Source of the DNA: Nocardia australiensis
Lineage (GTDB): Bacteria; Actinomycetota; Actinomycetes; Mycobacteriales; Mycobacteriaceae
Length of the DNA: 64,000 nt
Reading direction: 5' to 3'
Assembly: GCF_020733705.1 (NCBI RefSeq)
Contig: NZ_JAJFZM010000001.1
Location: 2,170,001 to 2,234,000, forward strand
The translations under genes were made by a program, and so were the position numbers. Position 1 is the stretch's first letter. The number at the start of each line of letters is the position of its first letter. The notes under the pieces are model-generated. The model was not told where the DNA came from and did no database searches. It was given only the letters and a program-made list of their open reading frames with translations. This document shows, one piece after another, positions 9,129 to 17,549 of the stretch.

Positions 9129-10178
9129 ATGAGTTTGCAAGAGTTCTGGTTCATTCTGATCGGCGTACTGTTCACCGGCTACTTCGTGCTGGAGGGATTC
9201 GACTTCGGTGTCGGTATGCTGATGCCGATCCTCGGCAAGGGCAGCGACGCTCGCAGGCGGGTGGTGCTCAACACCATCGGCCCGGTGTGGGACGGCAACG
9301 AGGTGTGGCTGCTGACCGCGGCCGGCGCGATGTTCGCGGCCTTTCCCGAGTGGTATGCCAGCCTGTTCTCCGGGTTCTATCTCGCGCTGCTGCTGGTGCT
9401 CGTCGCGCTGATCGTGCGAGTCTGTGCCATCGAATACCGGAGCAAGATCAACGATCCGCGCTGGCGTTCCTGGTGTGATGTCGCGATCGGAATTGGTTCC
9501 TGGATACCGGCTTTAGCGTGGGGCTGGGTGTTCGCGAATGTGGTTCGTGGCGTCCCGCTGGACGAGAAGAAGCAGATCGTGGGTTCGGTATGGGATCTGC
9601 TCGGGCCTTACGCCCTGCTCGGCGGACTGACGACCGGGTTGCTGTTCGCATTGCACGGCGCGGTCTTCCTGGTACTGAAGACCGGCGGCGAGGTGCGTGA
9701 CGATGCGGTGCGGACCGTTCGGATTCTGCTCGCGCCGACGATGGTTGTGGCCGGCACCTTCGCGGTGTGGACGCAACTGGCCTACGGCACCGGCTGGACG
9801 TGGATCCCATTGGCGCTGGCGATAGTCGGACTCGTTACCGCGACAGCGGCCTCCTTCGCCCACCGGGACGGCTGGGCCTTCACCGGAACCGCGCTCACCA
9901 TCGCGGCGGCGACGGTACTGCTGTTCGGATCGCTGTACCCGAATGTCTTGCCCTCCACCATCAGTGACCTCTTCGACCTCACCATCGACAAGGCGTCCTC
10001 GACGCCGTACACGCTGAAGGTGATGAGTTGGGCGGCGATGATCGTCACCCCGGTCGTGTTGGGCTACCAGGGCTGGACGTACTGGGTGTTCCGCAAGCGG
10101 ATCACAGTCGAGCAGATTCCAGCGCACATCGGGCTGCCGCTGCAATCGGCCGTGCCGGTGGACGCGAGCAAGGACTGA
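9129..10178 (+). CDS. cydB: Cytochrome bd quinol oxidase subunit II
   Basis: Second integral membrane subunit of the bd oxidase, pairing with CydA. 349 aa, mostly hydrophobic. Family features are the N-terminal LEGFDFGVGMLMPILGK and GPVWDGNEVWLLTAAGAMFAAFPEWYA. The start is fixed by AGGAG 8 bp upstream of the ATG. Followed after 3 bp by cydD, so oxidase and its assembly transporter are made together. Confidence 0.97.
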   Translation: MSLQEFWFILIGVLFTGYFVLEGFDFGVGMLMPILGKGSDARRRVVLNTIGPVWDGNEVWLLTAAGAMFAAFPEWYASLFSGFYLALLLVLVALIVRVCAIEYRSKINDPRWRSWCDVAIGIGSWIPALAWGWVFANVVRGVPLDEKKQIVGSVWDLLGPYALLGGLTTGLLFALHGAVFLVLKTGGEVRDDAVRTVRILLAPTMVVAGTFAVWTQLAYGTGWTWIPLALAIVGLVTATAASFAHRDGWAFTGTALTIAAATVLLFGSLYPNVLPSTISDLFDLTIDKASSTPYTLKVMSWAAMIVTPVVLGYQGWTYWVFRKRITVEQIPAHIGLPLQSAVPVDASKD

Positions 10179-10181
10179 TCC

Positions 10182-11972
10182 ATGGCTCGCCCGCCCATCG
10201 ATCCGCGCCTATGGCGCCACGCTCGTTCGGCACGCCGCTACCTGGTGTCGAGTGTGGCGCTGTCGCTGGTGATTACGGTCTGCATCGTGATCACCGCGGT
10301 TGTGCTGGCGCGGGTACTGGCTGGGGTGGTCACCGATCCCGGCCGCGGCACCCTCGGCGCGTGGGCTACCGAACTCGTCGTGCTGGCCTGCGTTGTCGGC
10401 TGCCGGGTACTGGCCACCTGGGTGCAATCACGGTTGGCGCACCGAGCGGGTGCGACCGTGGTGACCGAGCTCGAAAGCGCGGTCCTGGCAGCAGGTGCGA
10501 AGCTCCCGCCCCGCGAACTCGAAACTCGCCGAACCGAACTCGCCGTCGTCGTCAGCACCGGCCTGAGCGGATTACGCGGCTACCTGGTCGGCTACCTGCC
10601 TGCGCTGCTGCTCGCCGTACTGGTGCCCCCGGTCGTACTGGTGGTGATAGCCGTCCACGATCCGATATCCGGCGTCATAGCGGTCGTCACGCTTCCGCTG
10701 ATCCCGGTTTTCATGATCCTTATCGGCCTGCTCACCCAGGGCCGCGCCGAAGCGACTCTCGCCGCGACCACCCGGCTGTCCGACCAGCTACTCGACCTGT
10801 TCGCCGGTATGCCGACGTTGCGTGCGCTGGGCAGGGAATCGGGCGACACTGAAAGCCGAAGGCCGGGTAGCCGGGGCGAACCAGCTCGTTCGATGGAACA
10901 CCGAGTGCGCGAGTTGGGAGACGCGTTGCGGCAGCGCACCATGCGTGCGTTGCGGATCGCATTCCTGTCCTCGATGGTGTTGGAAATGCTTGCGACACTG
11001 AGTGTCGCGCTGATCGCGGTCTCCATCGGGCTGCGGTTGGTATTCGGTGGGATGAGTCTCTACGCCGGCTTGGTAGCGTTGATACTGGCGCCGGAGGTGT
11101 ACCTGCCGCTGCGCATGGTCGGTGAGCGGTTCCACGCGGCACAGGACGGAATGGCGGCCGCCGACAAAGCTTTCGCCGTCCTCGATTCGGAACCCGCGGG
11201 CTCCGAGGATGCCTCGCTGGATTCGAGGTCGAATACCGGGGATAGTCGCGGCGACACCAGAATTGGAGATTTCGCGGGTGCCATCGAGATAGCCGATCTC
11301 GCGGTGCGTGCCAGAGACGGGTTCGCGCCTGCCGGATTGTCGGCGATGCTGCGCCCGAATACGGTAACGGTGCTGACCGGCCCCAACGGGAGCGGGAAAT
11401 CGACCGCGCTGCAAGCGATCCTGGGGTTGACCGCGCCGGAGGCGGGATCGGTTCGAGTCGATGGAACCGATGTTCGTGATCTGGATGAGGATCGCTGGTG
11501 GTCGCGGGTGGCCTGGCTACCGCAGCGTCCCGTTCTGGTGCCCGGAACGCTGCGCGAAAATCTCGAGCTGCTCGGGGCCCGCACGCCCGGCGGGTCGGCC
11601 AAGGGAGCCGCGCGAGTTGCCGATGAGCTCGAAGCCGCCTGCATCGCAACCGGATTCGACACTGTCCTCGCCGAACTGCCGCACGGCTGGGACACCGTGG
11701 TCGGCGTCGGTGGCGTCGGCCTCTCGCTGGGGCAGCGCCAACGCCTGGCACTGACCAGAGTGCTCGCCGCCGACCGCCCCGTCCTACTGCTCGACGAACC
11801 GACCGCCCACCTGGATTCCGACAGCGAAGCCACCGTCCTGCGCGCCCTGAAACAACGCGCACGTGCCGGCGCCACCGTCATCATCGTCGGCCACCGGCCT
11901 TCGGTCCTCGCCACCGCAGACCAACTCGTTCCCGTCCACGCCGCCGAACTGATGGAGGCGCAGCGACGATGA
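10182..11972 (+). CDS. cydD: Thiol-reductant ABC exporter subunit CydD
   Basis: Half-transporter of the CydDC complex needed to assemble cytochrome bd (cysteine/glutathione export and haem handling are described for the family). N-terminal about 330 residues are a six-helix transmembrane domain; the ATPase domain carries Walker A GPNGSGKST, signature LSLGQRQRL, Walker B VLLLDEPTAHLD and the switch region IIVGHRP. Start at 10182 is 3 bp after the cydB stop. All ATPase motifs are intact, unlike its partner CydC, so CydD is likely the main ATP-hydrolysing half. Confidence 0.93.
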   Translation: MARPPIDPRLWRHARSARRYLVSSVALSLVITVCIVITAVVLARVLAGVVTDPGRGTLGAWATELVVLACVVGCRVLATWVQSRLAHRAGATVVTELESAVLAAGAKLPPRELETRRTELAVVVSTGLSGLRGYLVGYLPALLLAVLVPPVVLVVIAVHDPISGVIAVVTLPLIPVFMILIGLLTQGRAEATLAATTRLSDQLLDLFAGMPTLRALGRESGDTESRRPGSRGEPARSMEHRVRELGDALRQRTMRALRIAFLSSMVLEMLATLSVALIAVSIGLRLVFGGMSLYAGLVALILAPEVYLPLRMVGERFHAAQDGMAAADKAFAVLDSEPAGSEDASLDSRSNTGDSRGDTRIGDFAGAIEIADLAVRARDGFAPAGLSAMLRPNTVTVLTGPNGSGKSTALQAILGLTAPEAGSVRVDGTDVRDLDEDRWWSRVAWLPQRPVLVPGTLRENLELLGARTPGGSAKGAARVADELEAACIATGFDTVLAELPHGWDTVVGVGGVGLSLGQRQRLALTRVLAADRPVLLLDEPTAHLDSDSEATVLRALKQRARAGATVIIVGHRPSVLATADQLVPVHAAELMEAQRR

Positions 11973-11997
11973 GCCCGACTCGTGAACGGGAAAGCAG

Positions 11998-13935
11998 GTG
12001 GTAGCGAACGTGTTCGGTGACATTCGGCGGATGTGGCGACTGCTCGGTTTGTCGCCGTGGCGTATCACGGTGGCGATCGGTTGGGGCACGCTGGCGTTGG
12101 GCAGTGGGCTCGGGTTGGCCGCGTTGGCGGCCTGGCTGATCGCGCGGGCCTGGGAGATGCCGCCGGTGCTGGATTTGAGCGTAGCCGTCGTATCGGTGCG
12201 GGCGCTGGGTATTTCGCGCGGCCTGTGCCGTTATCTGGAACGCCTTGCTACGCATGATGTCGCGTTGCGCGCGATGACGACGGCCCGCACGACCGTCTAC
12301 CGGACGCTCGCTCGATCCGACATCTGGATGCGACGGCCCGCACGCGGCATCGGTTCGCGGGTCGAGACGGCACGGACCGTTCGTGGCGTGAGTGTCGGCC
12401 ATGCGACTCCCAACTCGGCCGCCGGGAAGTTCGGCGACTCCGCTCGCGGTGCTGATAGCCGTCCCGGCGACGCCGCACAGCTGCGCCGTGGCGATCTGCT
12501 GGTTCGAATCGGCGGTGACATCGACGATCTCGGTGCGGTGGTGGTGCGCGTGCTCGTGCCGATCGCGGTGGCGATCATCCTGTCGGCTGCGGCGATCGGT
12601 CTGCTGGCCAGTATCTCGGTTGCGGCGGCGGTGATTCTGGCTGCCGCGCTGGCGGTTTCGGGAATCCTCGCGCCATGGTTGTCGGCGCGGGCGGCGCGCG
12701 ACGCCGAAACGGCGGTGCGCGCCGATCGCGCCGAGTTCACCGCGCAGGCGGTCACGGTTCTGGATCATGCGGCCGAATTACGGGTCGCGGGCCGCCTGGA
12801 CGCGGCGCTCGCGGCCGCGGACAGCGCGGCGCGACGCGCGGTGGCTGCGGAGGATTCGGCGGCCGCACGCAACGCGTGGGCGGCCGCAGCGACACCGTTG
12901 TCGATCGGTGCCAGCGTGCTCGGCGCGCTGCTCATCGGGATCACCATCTACGGCCCCAATGGCGGCGGTCCCGGCGCGATGACACCGATGGCGCTGACCA
13001 TCCTTGTGCTGCTACCGCTCTCGGCCTTCGAAGCGGTCGGGACCCTGCCGGCCGCGGCCCAGGCACTGACCACGGCCCGCGCCGCCCTGCATCGTCTGCC
13101 CCGCGTGCAGCAGCGGCAGAACGCGCATCACGATGCCCCGGCGACGCACGACCCGACCGAAGTGGCCGTAGCGAACGGCCGACTCGACCGATCGCACGCC
13201 CCGAGGGCCGTTCTCGTCGCCGCGCACGATGACTTCGGGCGGGTACGCCGGCCAACCGGCTACCCCGATGACGACACGACCGTTCGAAATCGGTTCGGCG
13301 CTTTGCGAAGCCCATTGCCGGACAACCTCCCGGACCGCCCCGAAGGCCGGCGGATCGCCGTTGTCGGCCCGAGCGGCGCGGGTAAGACCACGTTGCTCAT
13401 GCACTGGGCGGGACTCTTCGATACCCCAAAGGCGGGCGTCACATTCTTCGCCGAAGACGCGCATCTCTTCGGCACCTCTGTGCTGGAGAACCTCCGCGTT
13501 GCCCGTGGCGACCTGACCGAGCGGGAGGCCGAACTCACCTTGCGCACAGTGGGTCTCGGTGACTGGCTCGACTCGCTGCCGGACGGCGTCGACACTGACC
13601 TGATCGGCGGCGCGGCGGCCGTCTCCGGCGGCCAGCGCCGCCGCATCCTGCTCGCTCGCGCCCTCATCTCGCCGGCGCGGGTTTTGCTGTTGGACGAGCC
13701 GACCGAACATCTCGACGACGCCGCGGGCGCCCAGCTGCTGCGTGACCTCCTCGACGTCGACAGTGGCCTGGTCGAACCGAACCGAACTGTGGTGCTTGTC
13801 ACACATCGGTTACCGCCCGAGCATCATGCCGACACGATCGTGCGGGTGTCGGCATCAGGCCAGGTCACAACCGATTTCCCAACGCCGGACCGAGTCGGTT
13901 CGCCCCGCCGGGAAATTCCGTTGCCGTTGCGCTGA
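11998..13935 (+). CDS. cydC: Thiol-reductant ABC exporter subunit CydC
   Basis: Partner half-transporter of CydD, last gene of the operon, 25 bp after cydD. N-terminal transmembrane domain, then an ATPase domain with Walker A GPSGAGKTT, signature SGGQRRRIL and Walker B VLLLDEPTEHLDD. The ATPase domain is unusually short: only about 20 residues separate Walker A from FFAEDAHLFG, where the canonical fold has about 45 and a Q-loop glutamine. The linker before it is a long charged insert (about 375-450). GTG at 12010 is an alternative start. Confidence 0.9.
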   Translation: MVANVFGDIRRMWRLLGLSPWRITVAIGWGTLALGSGLGLAALAAWLIARAWEMPPVLDLSVAVVSVRALGISRGLCRYLERLATHDVALRAMTTARTTVYRTLARSDIWMRRPARGIGSRVETARTVRGVSVGHATPNSAAGKFGDSARGADSRPGDAAQLRRGDLLVRIGGDIDDLGAVVVRVLVPIAVAIILSAAAIGLLASISVAAAVILAAALAVSGILAPWLSARAARDAETAVRADRAEFTAQAVTVLDHAAELRVAGRLDAALAAADSAARRAVAAEDSAAARNAWAAAATPLSIGASVLGALLIGITIYGPNGGGPGAMTPMALTILVLLPLSAFEAVGTLPAAAQALTTARAALHRLPRVQQRQNAHHDAPATHDPTEVAVANGRLDRSHAPRAVLVAAHDDFGRVRRPTGYPDDDTTVRNRFGALRSPLPDNLPDRPEGRRIAVVGPSGAGKTTLLMHWAGLFDTPKAGVTFFAEDAHLFGTSVLENLRVARGDLTEREAELTLRTVGLGDWLDSLPDGVDTDLIGGAAAVSGGQRRRILLARALISPARVLLLDEPTEHLDDAAGAQLLRDLLDVDSGLVEPNRTVVLVTHRLPPEHHADTIVRVSASGQVTTDFPTPDRVGSPRREIPLPLR

Positions 13936-13960
13936 CACCTCGCTAAATTCATTCGTACAC

Positions 13961-14155
13961 AAGGAAGGAGGTGGTTCGAGAAATGTATTTTTCCAGGACA
14001 CGTGAGGTGGCTGCGCGCTAGCGCCACCGCTGCTGGAGGATTCCCGCGCGAGCGCTAGCGAATCCAACGCAGTCACCCGGCCCCCGAGCCCCCGGTCCAG
14101 TCCGACCGGGCCTTGTGTGAGTTGCATCCACAAGGAAGGCTCGGGGGCCGTTTCT
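13961..14155 (+). ncRNA. Candidate structured RNA or leader element downstream of cydC
   Basis: A very strong Shine-Dalgarno (AAGGAGGTGG, 13965-13974) precedes a 12-codon ORF. Then come CGCTAGCGC (from 14017) / GCGCTAGCG (14052-14060), able to pair, and a 13-bp stem CGGCCCCCGAGCC (about 14079-14091) / GGCTCGGGGGCCG (14138-14150), followed by TTTCTGT. Inside that outer stem sit two nested hairpins, CCCGGTC/GACCGGG and CCTTGTG/CACAAGG, giving a three-way junction. The layout fits an attenuator or a small RNA ending in its own terminator. No Rfam family is claimed. Confidence 0.45.
13983..14021 (+). CDS. Twelve-residue leader peptide candidate MYFSRTREVAAR
   Basis: ATG-initiated mini-ORF with an unusually strong ribosome-binding site 8 bases upstream. 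Its stop codon lies inside the first arm of a potential hairpin (CGCTAGCGC), which is the arrangement expected of a translated leader controlling folding downstream. There is no obvious run of one amino acid that would identify a sensed signal. The next candidate gene is more than 300 bp away and doubtful, so what it would regulate is unknown. Confidence 0.4.
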   Translation: MYFSRTREVAAR

Positions 14156-14164
14156 GTATCCGCT

Positions 14165-14450
14165 TGCGAATTGTCGAAGAAGTGGGTTAGCGATGCGCGT
14201 ATATCTGGAATCAAGCCATCGGACCTTGATAAAGCAAAGCGTACGGCAGACGGTATAAATCATCGGTCCGAAAATCAGACTGACGATCGAAAGCCTCCGC
14301 CTAGAAACACCTTACGAGAAGATCTGGAGAAGTCTCCCTCGAGAACCGCAGGTAATATTGCATAAGGCAACGGCCCTCCCGATGGAGGCATCGTCAAGCG
14401 TGGTCCGGATGGGAGCATTGCGAATCACTGGGATGCTGGTCAGAAAGGGT
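14165..14450 (+). pseudogene. Decayed ORF, C-terminal fragment of unknown protein
   Basis: An AT-richer stretch than its surroundings. One frame reads to a TAA at 14363 and then continues in frame as GNGPPDGGIVKRGPDGSIAN to a second stop at about 14450. The post-stop piece looks like the tail of a secreted or polymorphic-toxin-type protein, but no family is recognised. No start or ribosome-binding site is seen. It is best read as a gene relic interrupted by a stop, possibly acquired DNA. Confidence 0.3.
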
Positions 14451-14660
14451 GAAGAGGCAGGGCTATGTGCGGTCTTGGAGGTTTTGGGGCATCGGTCAGA
14501 GGACCCTGACTCCGACTACATCGCCTACCGGCTCAGGGAGTTGCAGATTTTCGACCAGGTTCCGATATTGCAGAATGCGAGACTGCTCCGGGACCTGTCG
14601 TCGGAGAATGTCCGCGACGGTTTGGGTCAATTGGAAGAGCTGTTCGGCAGGGAGGTGTAG
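14409..14660 (+). CDS. Hypothetical protein
   Basis: About 83 aa from the ATG at 14409 (later ATGs are possible). The last 60 residues (EDPDSDYIAYRLRELQIF onward) look like real helical protein with sensible codon use, but no family is recognised. It overlaps the tail of the relic before it in another frame and is followed by a second unknown gene, a layout seen in toxin-immunity remnants. That link is only inference. Confidence 0.35.
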   Translation: MGALRITGMLVRKGEEAGLCAVLEVLGHRSEDPDSDYIAYRLRELQIFDQVPILQNARLLRDLSSENVRDGLGQLEELFGREV

Positions 14661-14778
14661 TCCCGGGTGGGTGTGGCCGTACTTTGCCGATTCGGATCGG
14701 CTATGGAATGGGTGTTGCGTGCGGAGGTCGGGTAGGGCTGACTACACTCATCGTGTCCGTTCTATGAGGGGGTTGCTG

Positions 14779-15225
14779 GTGGCATCGGAGGGTCTCACTG
14801 CGACGGTTGGGCTGCGCATCGGGGCGATTCGGCGGATGTTTTATGTGTGTGGGGAAGATGTCGACCGGTCGGAGGGGCCGATCGAGTTGACGTTCGATGA
14901 CGGTTCGGTGCTGTTGCTGGATGCGGGTAGTGACGGCGAAGAACTGCGTGTTGGTTCGGTGGCGTGGCACGACCCGTTCGCGGGAGTGACGGAACCCGAA
15001 TACATCGAGTATGTCGCGGAATCCGGTAAGTACACGGCGTTCGATGTCGGCTCGGAGCACCCGTATTCGCAGCTGGTCGGCGGCCTGGTCATGTCCATCA
15101 CCGAGTCGCGATTGCGTGATGATCGACTGCGTGGCGCTGTGCTCGAGGTGAGCGGCTCGAGGCTTGCGGTCGAAACGGTCGCCGATGAACTACTGGTCAG
15201 CTGGGACCATCGTCCGGCGTGTTGA
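14779..15225 (+). CDS. Hypothetical protein, possibly immunity-like
   Basis: 148-aa acidic protein of unknown function. GTG at 14779 is chosen because AGGGGG lies 6 bases upstream; an ATG at 14764 is the alternative. It has a beta-rich pattern (IELTFDDGSVLLLDAGSDG), no signal peptide and no membrane span. Its size, acidity and place beside decayed ORFs would fit an orphan immunity protein, but nothing in the sequence proves this. It ends before a bidirectional terminator. Confidence 0.55.
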   Translation: MASEGLTATVGLRIGAIRRMFYVCGEDVDRSEGPIELTFDDGSVLLLDAGSDGEELRVGSVAWHDPFAGVTEPEYIEYVAESGKYTAFDVGSEHPYSQLVGGLVMSITESRLRDDRLRGAVLEVSGSRLAVETVADELLVSWDHRPAC

Positions 15226-15323
15226 AGCGCGGCGCCGCTACGCCGTGGCTCGCCATTTGGAATTGGCCCGCGAATCACGCTCGTGCTCAACAGATCTGGT
15301 TGACCACGGCCAGTAGAACGGGA

Positions 15324-15359
15324 AACGCCCCGTCCTCGTGTAGAGCGAGGTGGGGCGTT
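15324..15359. terminator. Bidirectional terminator
   Basis: AACGCCCC (15324-15331) pairs with GGGGCGTT (15352-15359), extended inward by CCTCG/CGAGG. It separates the rightward unknown gene from the leftward nitrobindin gene and can serve both. Confidence 0.65.
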
Positions 15360-15388
15360 GGTTCGGTTGGGCTGGAACGGGATTCGAA

Positions 15389-16087
15389 TCAGCCGATGTA
15401 GCGCTGGAGACGGGCCGACAGGCGGGGTTCGAGTGGGCCGTCGGCGACCACCCGTTCCTCGACGTAGGCGAGATCGCCGCCCTCGACGATGCCGTAGAGC
15501 CGCTTGGCGCCACCAACCACGATGCCGGATTGGCTGCGGATCACCACGTCGGTGGCAAGTTCCCAGGACGACTGGGTGAGCGCGGTGCCGTAGAAGAGTT
15601 CGACGATACCGGTGCTGTGGGTGAGCAGCAGTTCGATGACCTCGTCGTCGCCGTCGGCCCCGACTCGCCAGAATCCGTTCTCGCGCAGGTCGGGCCCACC
15701 GTAGCTGCCATCGGATTCGATGACCCAGGAACGGGACTCCCAGGACAGATAGTCGCCGCCATCATGCGAGACGATGATCTGCTGGCCGAACCGGTAGTCG
15801 CCGCGCTCCGGCGAGTTGCCCTCGCCCTCACCGCGCCACACCCCGATCATCGGCAGCAGCGCCAGCATCGAGGAACTCAGGTCCGGACCGAGCCGTAGGT
15901 TCGCGGTGTCTTCCGGCAGCGGCAAATCCGGCAGCACCGGAATATTGCGGGCACTGGTCGATTTAGCCCGCTTGGCCGCATCGGCCACGGCTTTATCGCC
16001 ACTGCGGCGAGCGGCCGGAGCGGCGCCGTTCATGTTGTCACTCGCTCGCTCGGCCGGATCGGAACCTTCGCTCGCGAGTTCGCTCAC
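15389..16087 (-). CDS. Nitrobindin-like haem-binding beta-barrel protein (THAP4/DUF1794)
   Basis: Ferric nitrobindin family; orthologous in position to Rv0813c. The fatty-acid-binding-protein-like barrel starts with the signature GVWRGEGEG at about residue 82, and the proximal-His region is near the C-terminus. Proposed roles are haem binding with peroxynitrite or NO chemistry. The first 45 residues are a charged, probably disordered extension. The GTG at 16087 overlaps the stop of a 32-codon ORF, suggesting translational coupling; an ATG 18 codons later is an alternative start. Confidence 0.85.
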   Translation of the reverse strand: MSELASEGSDPAERASDNMNGAAPAARRSGDKAVADAAKRAKSTSARNIPVLPDLPLPEDTANLRLGPDLSSSMLALLPMIGVWRGEGEGNSPERGDYRFGQQIIVSHDGGDYLSWESRSWVIESDGSYGGPDLRENGFWRVGADGDDEVIELLLTHSTGIVELFYGTALTQSSWELATDVVIRSQSGIVVGGAKRLYGIVEGGDLAYVEERVVADGPLEPRLSARLQRYIG

Positions 16088-16182
16088 GCCTGCGCCTCGG
16101 CCTGCGCCTCGCTGGCGCTCAGCTCCGGCGCGATCGAACGATGTTCGACTGTGCCCATTGTTCGCTCGCTCCGCTCGCTCAT
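16084..16182 (-). CDS. Small coupled ORF with SERSER-type start
   Basis: 32-aa frame starting [14 protein letters not shown]. Its ATG overlaps the stop of the membrane peptide upstream (ATGA), and its own stop overlaps the GTG of the nitrobindin gene (GTGA). The product may have no function itself; the frame could simply pass ribosomes to the next gene. The coding DNA is built from repeated GAGCGAGCG units. Confidence 0.4.
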   Translation of the reverse strand: MSERSERTMGTVEHRSIAPELSASEAQAEAQA

Positions 16183-16274
16183 GACTCGGTGAACAGCCGG
16201 TAGAAGACGTACAGGCCGAACCAGCCGATCAGCACGGACACGGCTACCAGCAGAATCTCGAAGATGAGGACCAC
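16179..16274 (-). CDS. Small single-span membrane protein, 31 aa
   Basis: GTG-started peptide with one hydrophobic span ([19 protein letters not shown]) and a short polar tail (RLFTES). Its size, hydrophobicity and clean coding sequence suggest a real membrane miniprotein. It lies between the sseC terminator and the nitrobindin gene and is joined to the next frame by an ATGA overlap. Function unknown. Confidence 0.6.
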   Translation of the reverse strand: MVLIFEILLVAVSVLIGWFGLYVFYRLFTES

Positions 16275-16309
16275 ATTTGAAGTCTAACGACTGACGCGCC
16301 GCTCAGCAC

Positions 16310-16357
16310 AACGGCCCCGGTGCTCCCCGTGAATTCGCGGGAGGCGCCGGGGCCGTT
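16310..16357 (-). terminator. Terminator after sseC
   Basis: Perfect 11-bp outer stem AACGGCCCCGG / CCGGGGCCGTT (16310-16320, 16347-16357) with further imperfect pairing inside. It lies 20 bp past the sseC stop and ends the sulfur operon. Confidence 0.65.
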
Positions 16358-16376
16358 TGCGGCTTACGGTCGCTGG

Positions 16377-16682
16377 TTACTTCGCGACGGTGACCTCGAC
16401 GGGGTGGATGCCCGCGCCGTCGGGACGGATCTCCGTCGAGCCGTTGCCGGCCGAGGAGAGCACCCGTACCGTCCACGCGCCCGGTGCGGCGAAGAAACGG
16501 AAGTCACCGGTGCCCGAGGCGACAACCTCAGCGGTGAAATCGCCATTGCCGTCGAGCAGACGCACGAACGCGCCGCCGACGGGCTGGCGGTCGGCACTCA
16601 GGACGCGGCCGGTGATGACCGTTTCCTTCTCCACGTCGACTCCGGCCGGAATGGCCTGACCCTGGGTAGGTGCTGCGCACAT
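16377..16682 (-). CDS. sseC: DUF1416 domain protein SseC
   Basis: 101-aa protein always found beside the CysA2 sulfurtransferase in actinobacteria; role in sulfur metabolism is inferred from that linkage. It starts MCAAPTQGQAIPAGVDVEKE and then forms a transthyretin-like/carboxypeptidase-regulatory beta domain (ITGRVLSADRQPVGGAFVRLLD). The ATG at 16682 follows the cysA2 stop by 4 bp. Matches Rv0814c. Confidence 0.88.
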   Translation of the reverse strand: MCAAPTQGQAIPAGVDVEKETVITGRVLSADRQPVGGAFVRLLDGNGDFTAEVVASGTGDFRFFAAPGAWTVRVLSSAGNGSTEIRPDGAGIHPVEVTVAK

Positions 16683-16686
16683 GTGA

Positions 16687-17520
16687 TTAGGCTCCCAACT
16701 CGATAGGTGCACCGACGAGGGAGCCGTACTCGACCCAGCTCCCGTCGTAGTTCTTGACATTCTGGTGGCCGAGCAGCTCCCGCAGCACGAACCAGGTGTG
16801 CGAGGAACGCTCGCCGATGCGGCAGTAGGCGATGCTGTCCTTGGACCCGTTCAGGCCGGCCCCGGCGTAGATCTCGGTCAGCTCGCCGTCGGACTTGAAG
16901 GTGCCATCCTCGTTCGCGGCCTTGCTCCACGGCACGTTGATCGCGCCGGGGACGTGGCCCGGACGCTGGCTCTGCTCCTGCGGCAGGTGGGCGGGAGCCA
17001 GGATCTTGCCCGAGAACTCATCGGGCGAACGCACGTCGACCAGGTTCTTGACGCCGATGGCGGCGATGACCTCGTCGCGGAAAGCGCGGATGGTCAGGTC
17101 GGGTGCGACCGCCTTGTACTGGGTGGCCGGACGGCTTACGGAGTCGCTCGACAGCGGGCGGCCGTCGAGCTCCCACTTCTTGCGGCCACCGTCGAGCAGC
17201 TTGACGTTGTTGTGGCCGTAGAGCTTGAAGTACCAGTACCCGTATGCGGCGAACCAGTTGTTGTTGCCGCCATACAGCACAACCTCGTCGTCGTTCGCGA
17301 TACCGCGCGCGGAGAGCAGGTCGGAGAACTGCTCCTGGTTCACGAAGTCGCGACGAACCTGATCCTGCAGGTCCTTCTTCCAGTCGAGCCGGACGGCACC
17401 CTCGATGTGACCGCCGTCGTAGGCGGAGGTGTCCTCGTCTACCTCGACGAAGACGACGCCGGGGGCGTTGAGGTTCTCTTCGGCCCAGTCAACGGAGACC
17501 AGGACATCGGAGCGAGCCAT
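16687..17520 (-). CDS. cysA2: Thiosulfate sulfurtransferase (rhodanese), CysA2 type
   Basis: Transfers sulfane sulfur from thiosulfate or a related donor to a thiol acceptor. Two rhodanese domains: the N-terminal one is structural, and the C-terminal one carries catalytic Cys233 in the loop CRIGERS. Length 277 aa is normal. It is the middle gene of DUF4395-cysA2-sseC, with gaps of 29 and 4 bp. Upstream lies a cysteine-rich leader peptide, so expression is probably raised when cysteine is short. Confidence 0.93.
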   Translation of the reverse strand: MARSDVLVSVDWAEENLNAPGVVFVEVDEDTSAYDGGHIEGAVRLDWKKDLQDQVRRDFVNQEQFSDLLSARGIANDDEVVLYGGNNNWFAAYGYWYFKLYGHNNVKLLDGGRKKWELDGRPLSSDSVSRPATQYKAVAPDLTIRAFRDEVIAAIGVKNLVDVRSPDEFSGKILAPAHLPQEQSQRPGHVPGAINVPWSKAANEDGTFKSDGELTEIYAGAGLNGSKDSIAYCRIGERSSHTWFVLRELLGHQNVKNYDGSWVEYGSLVGAPIELGA

Positions 17521-17549
17521 GTTGTTCCTTTCAAAGATGACTTGCAGGG

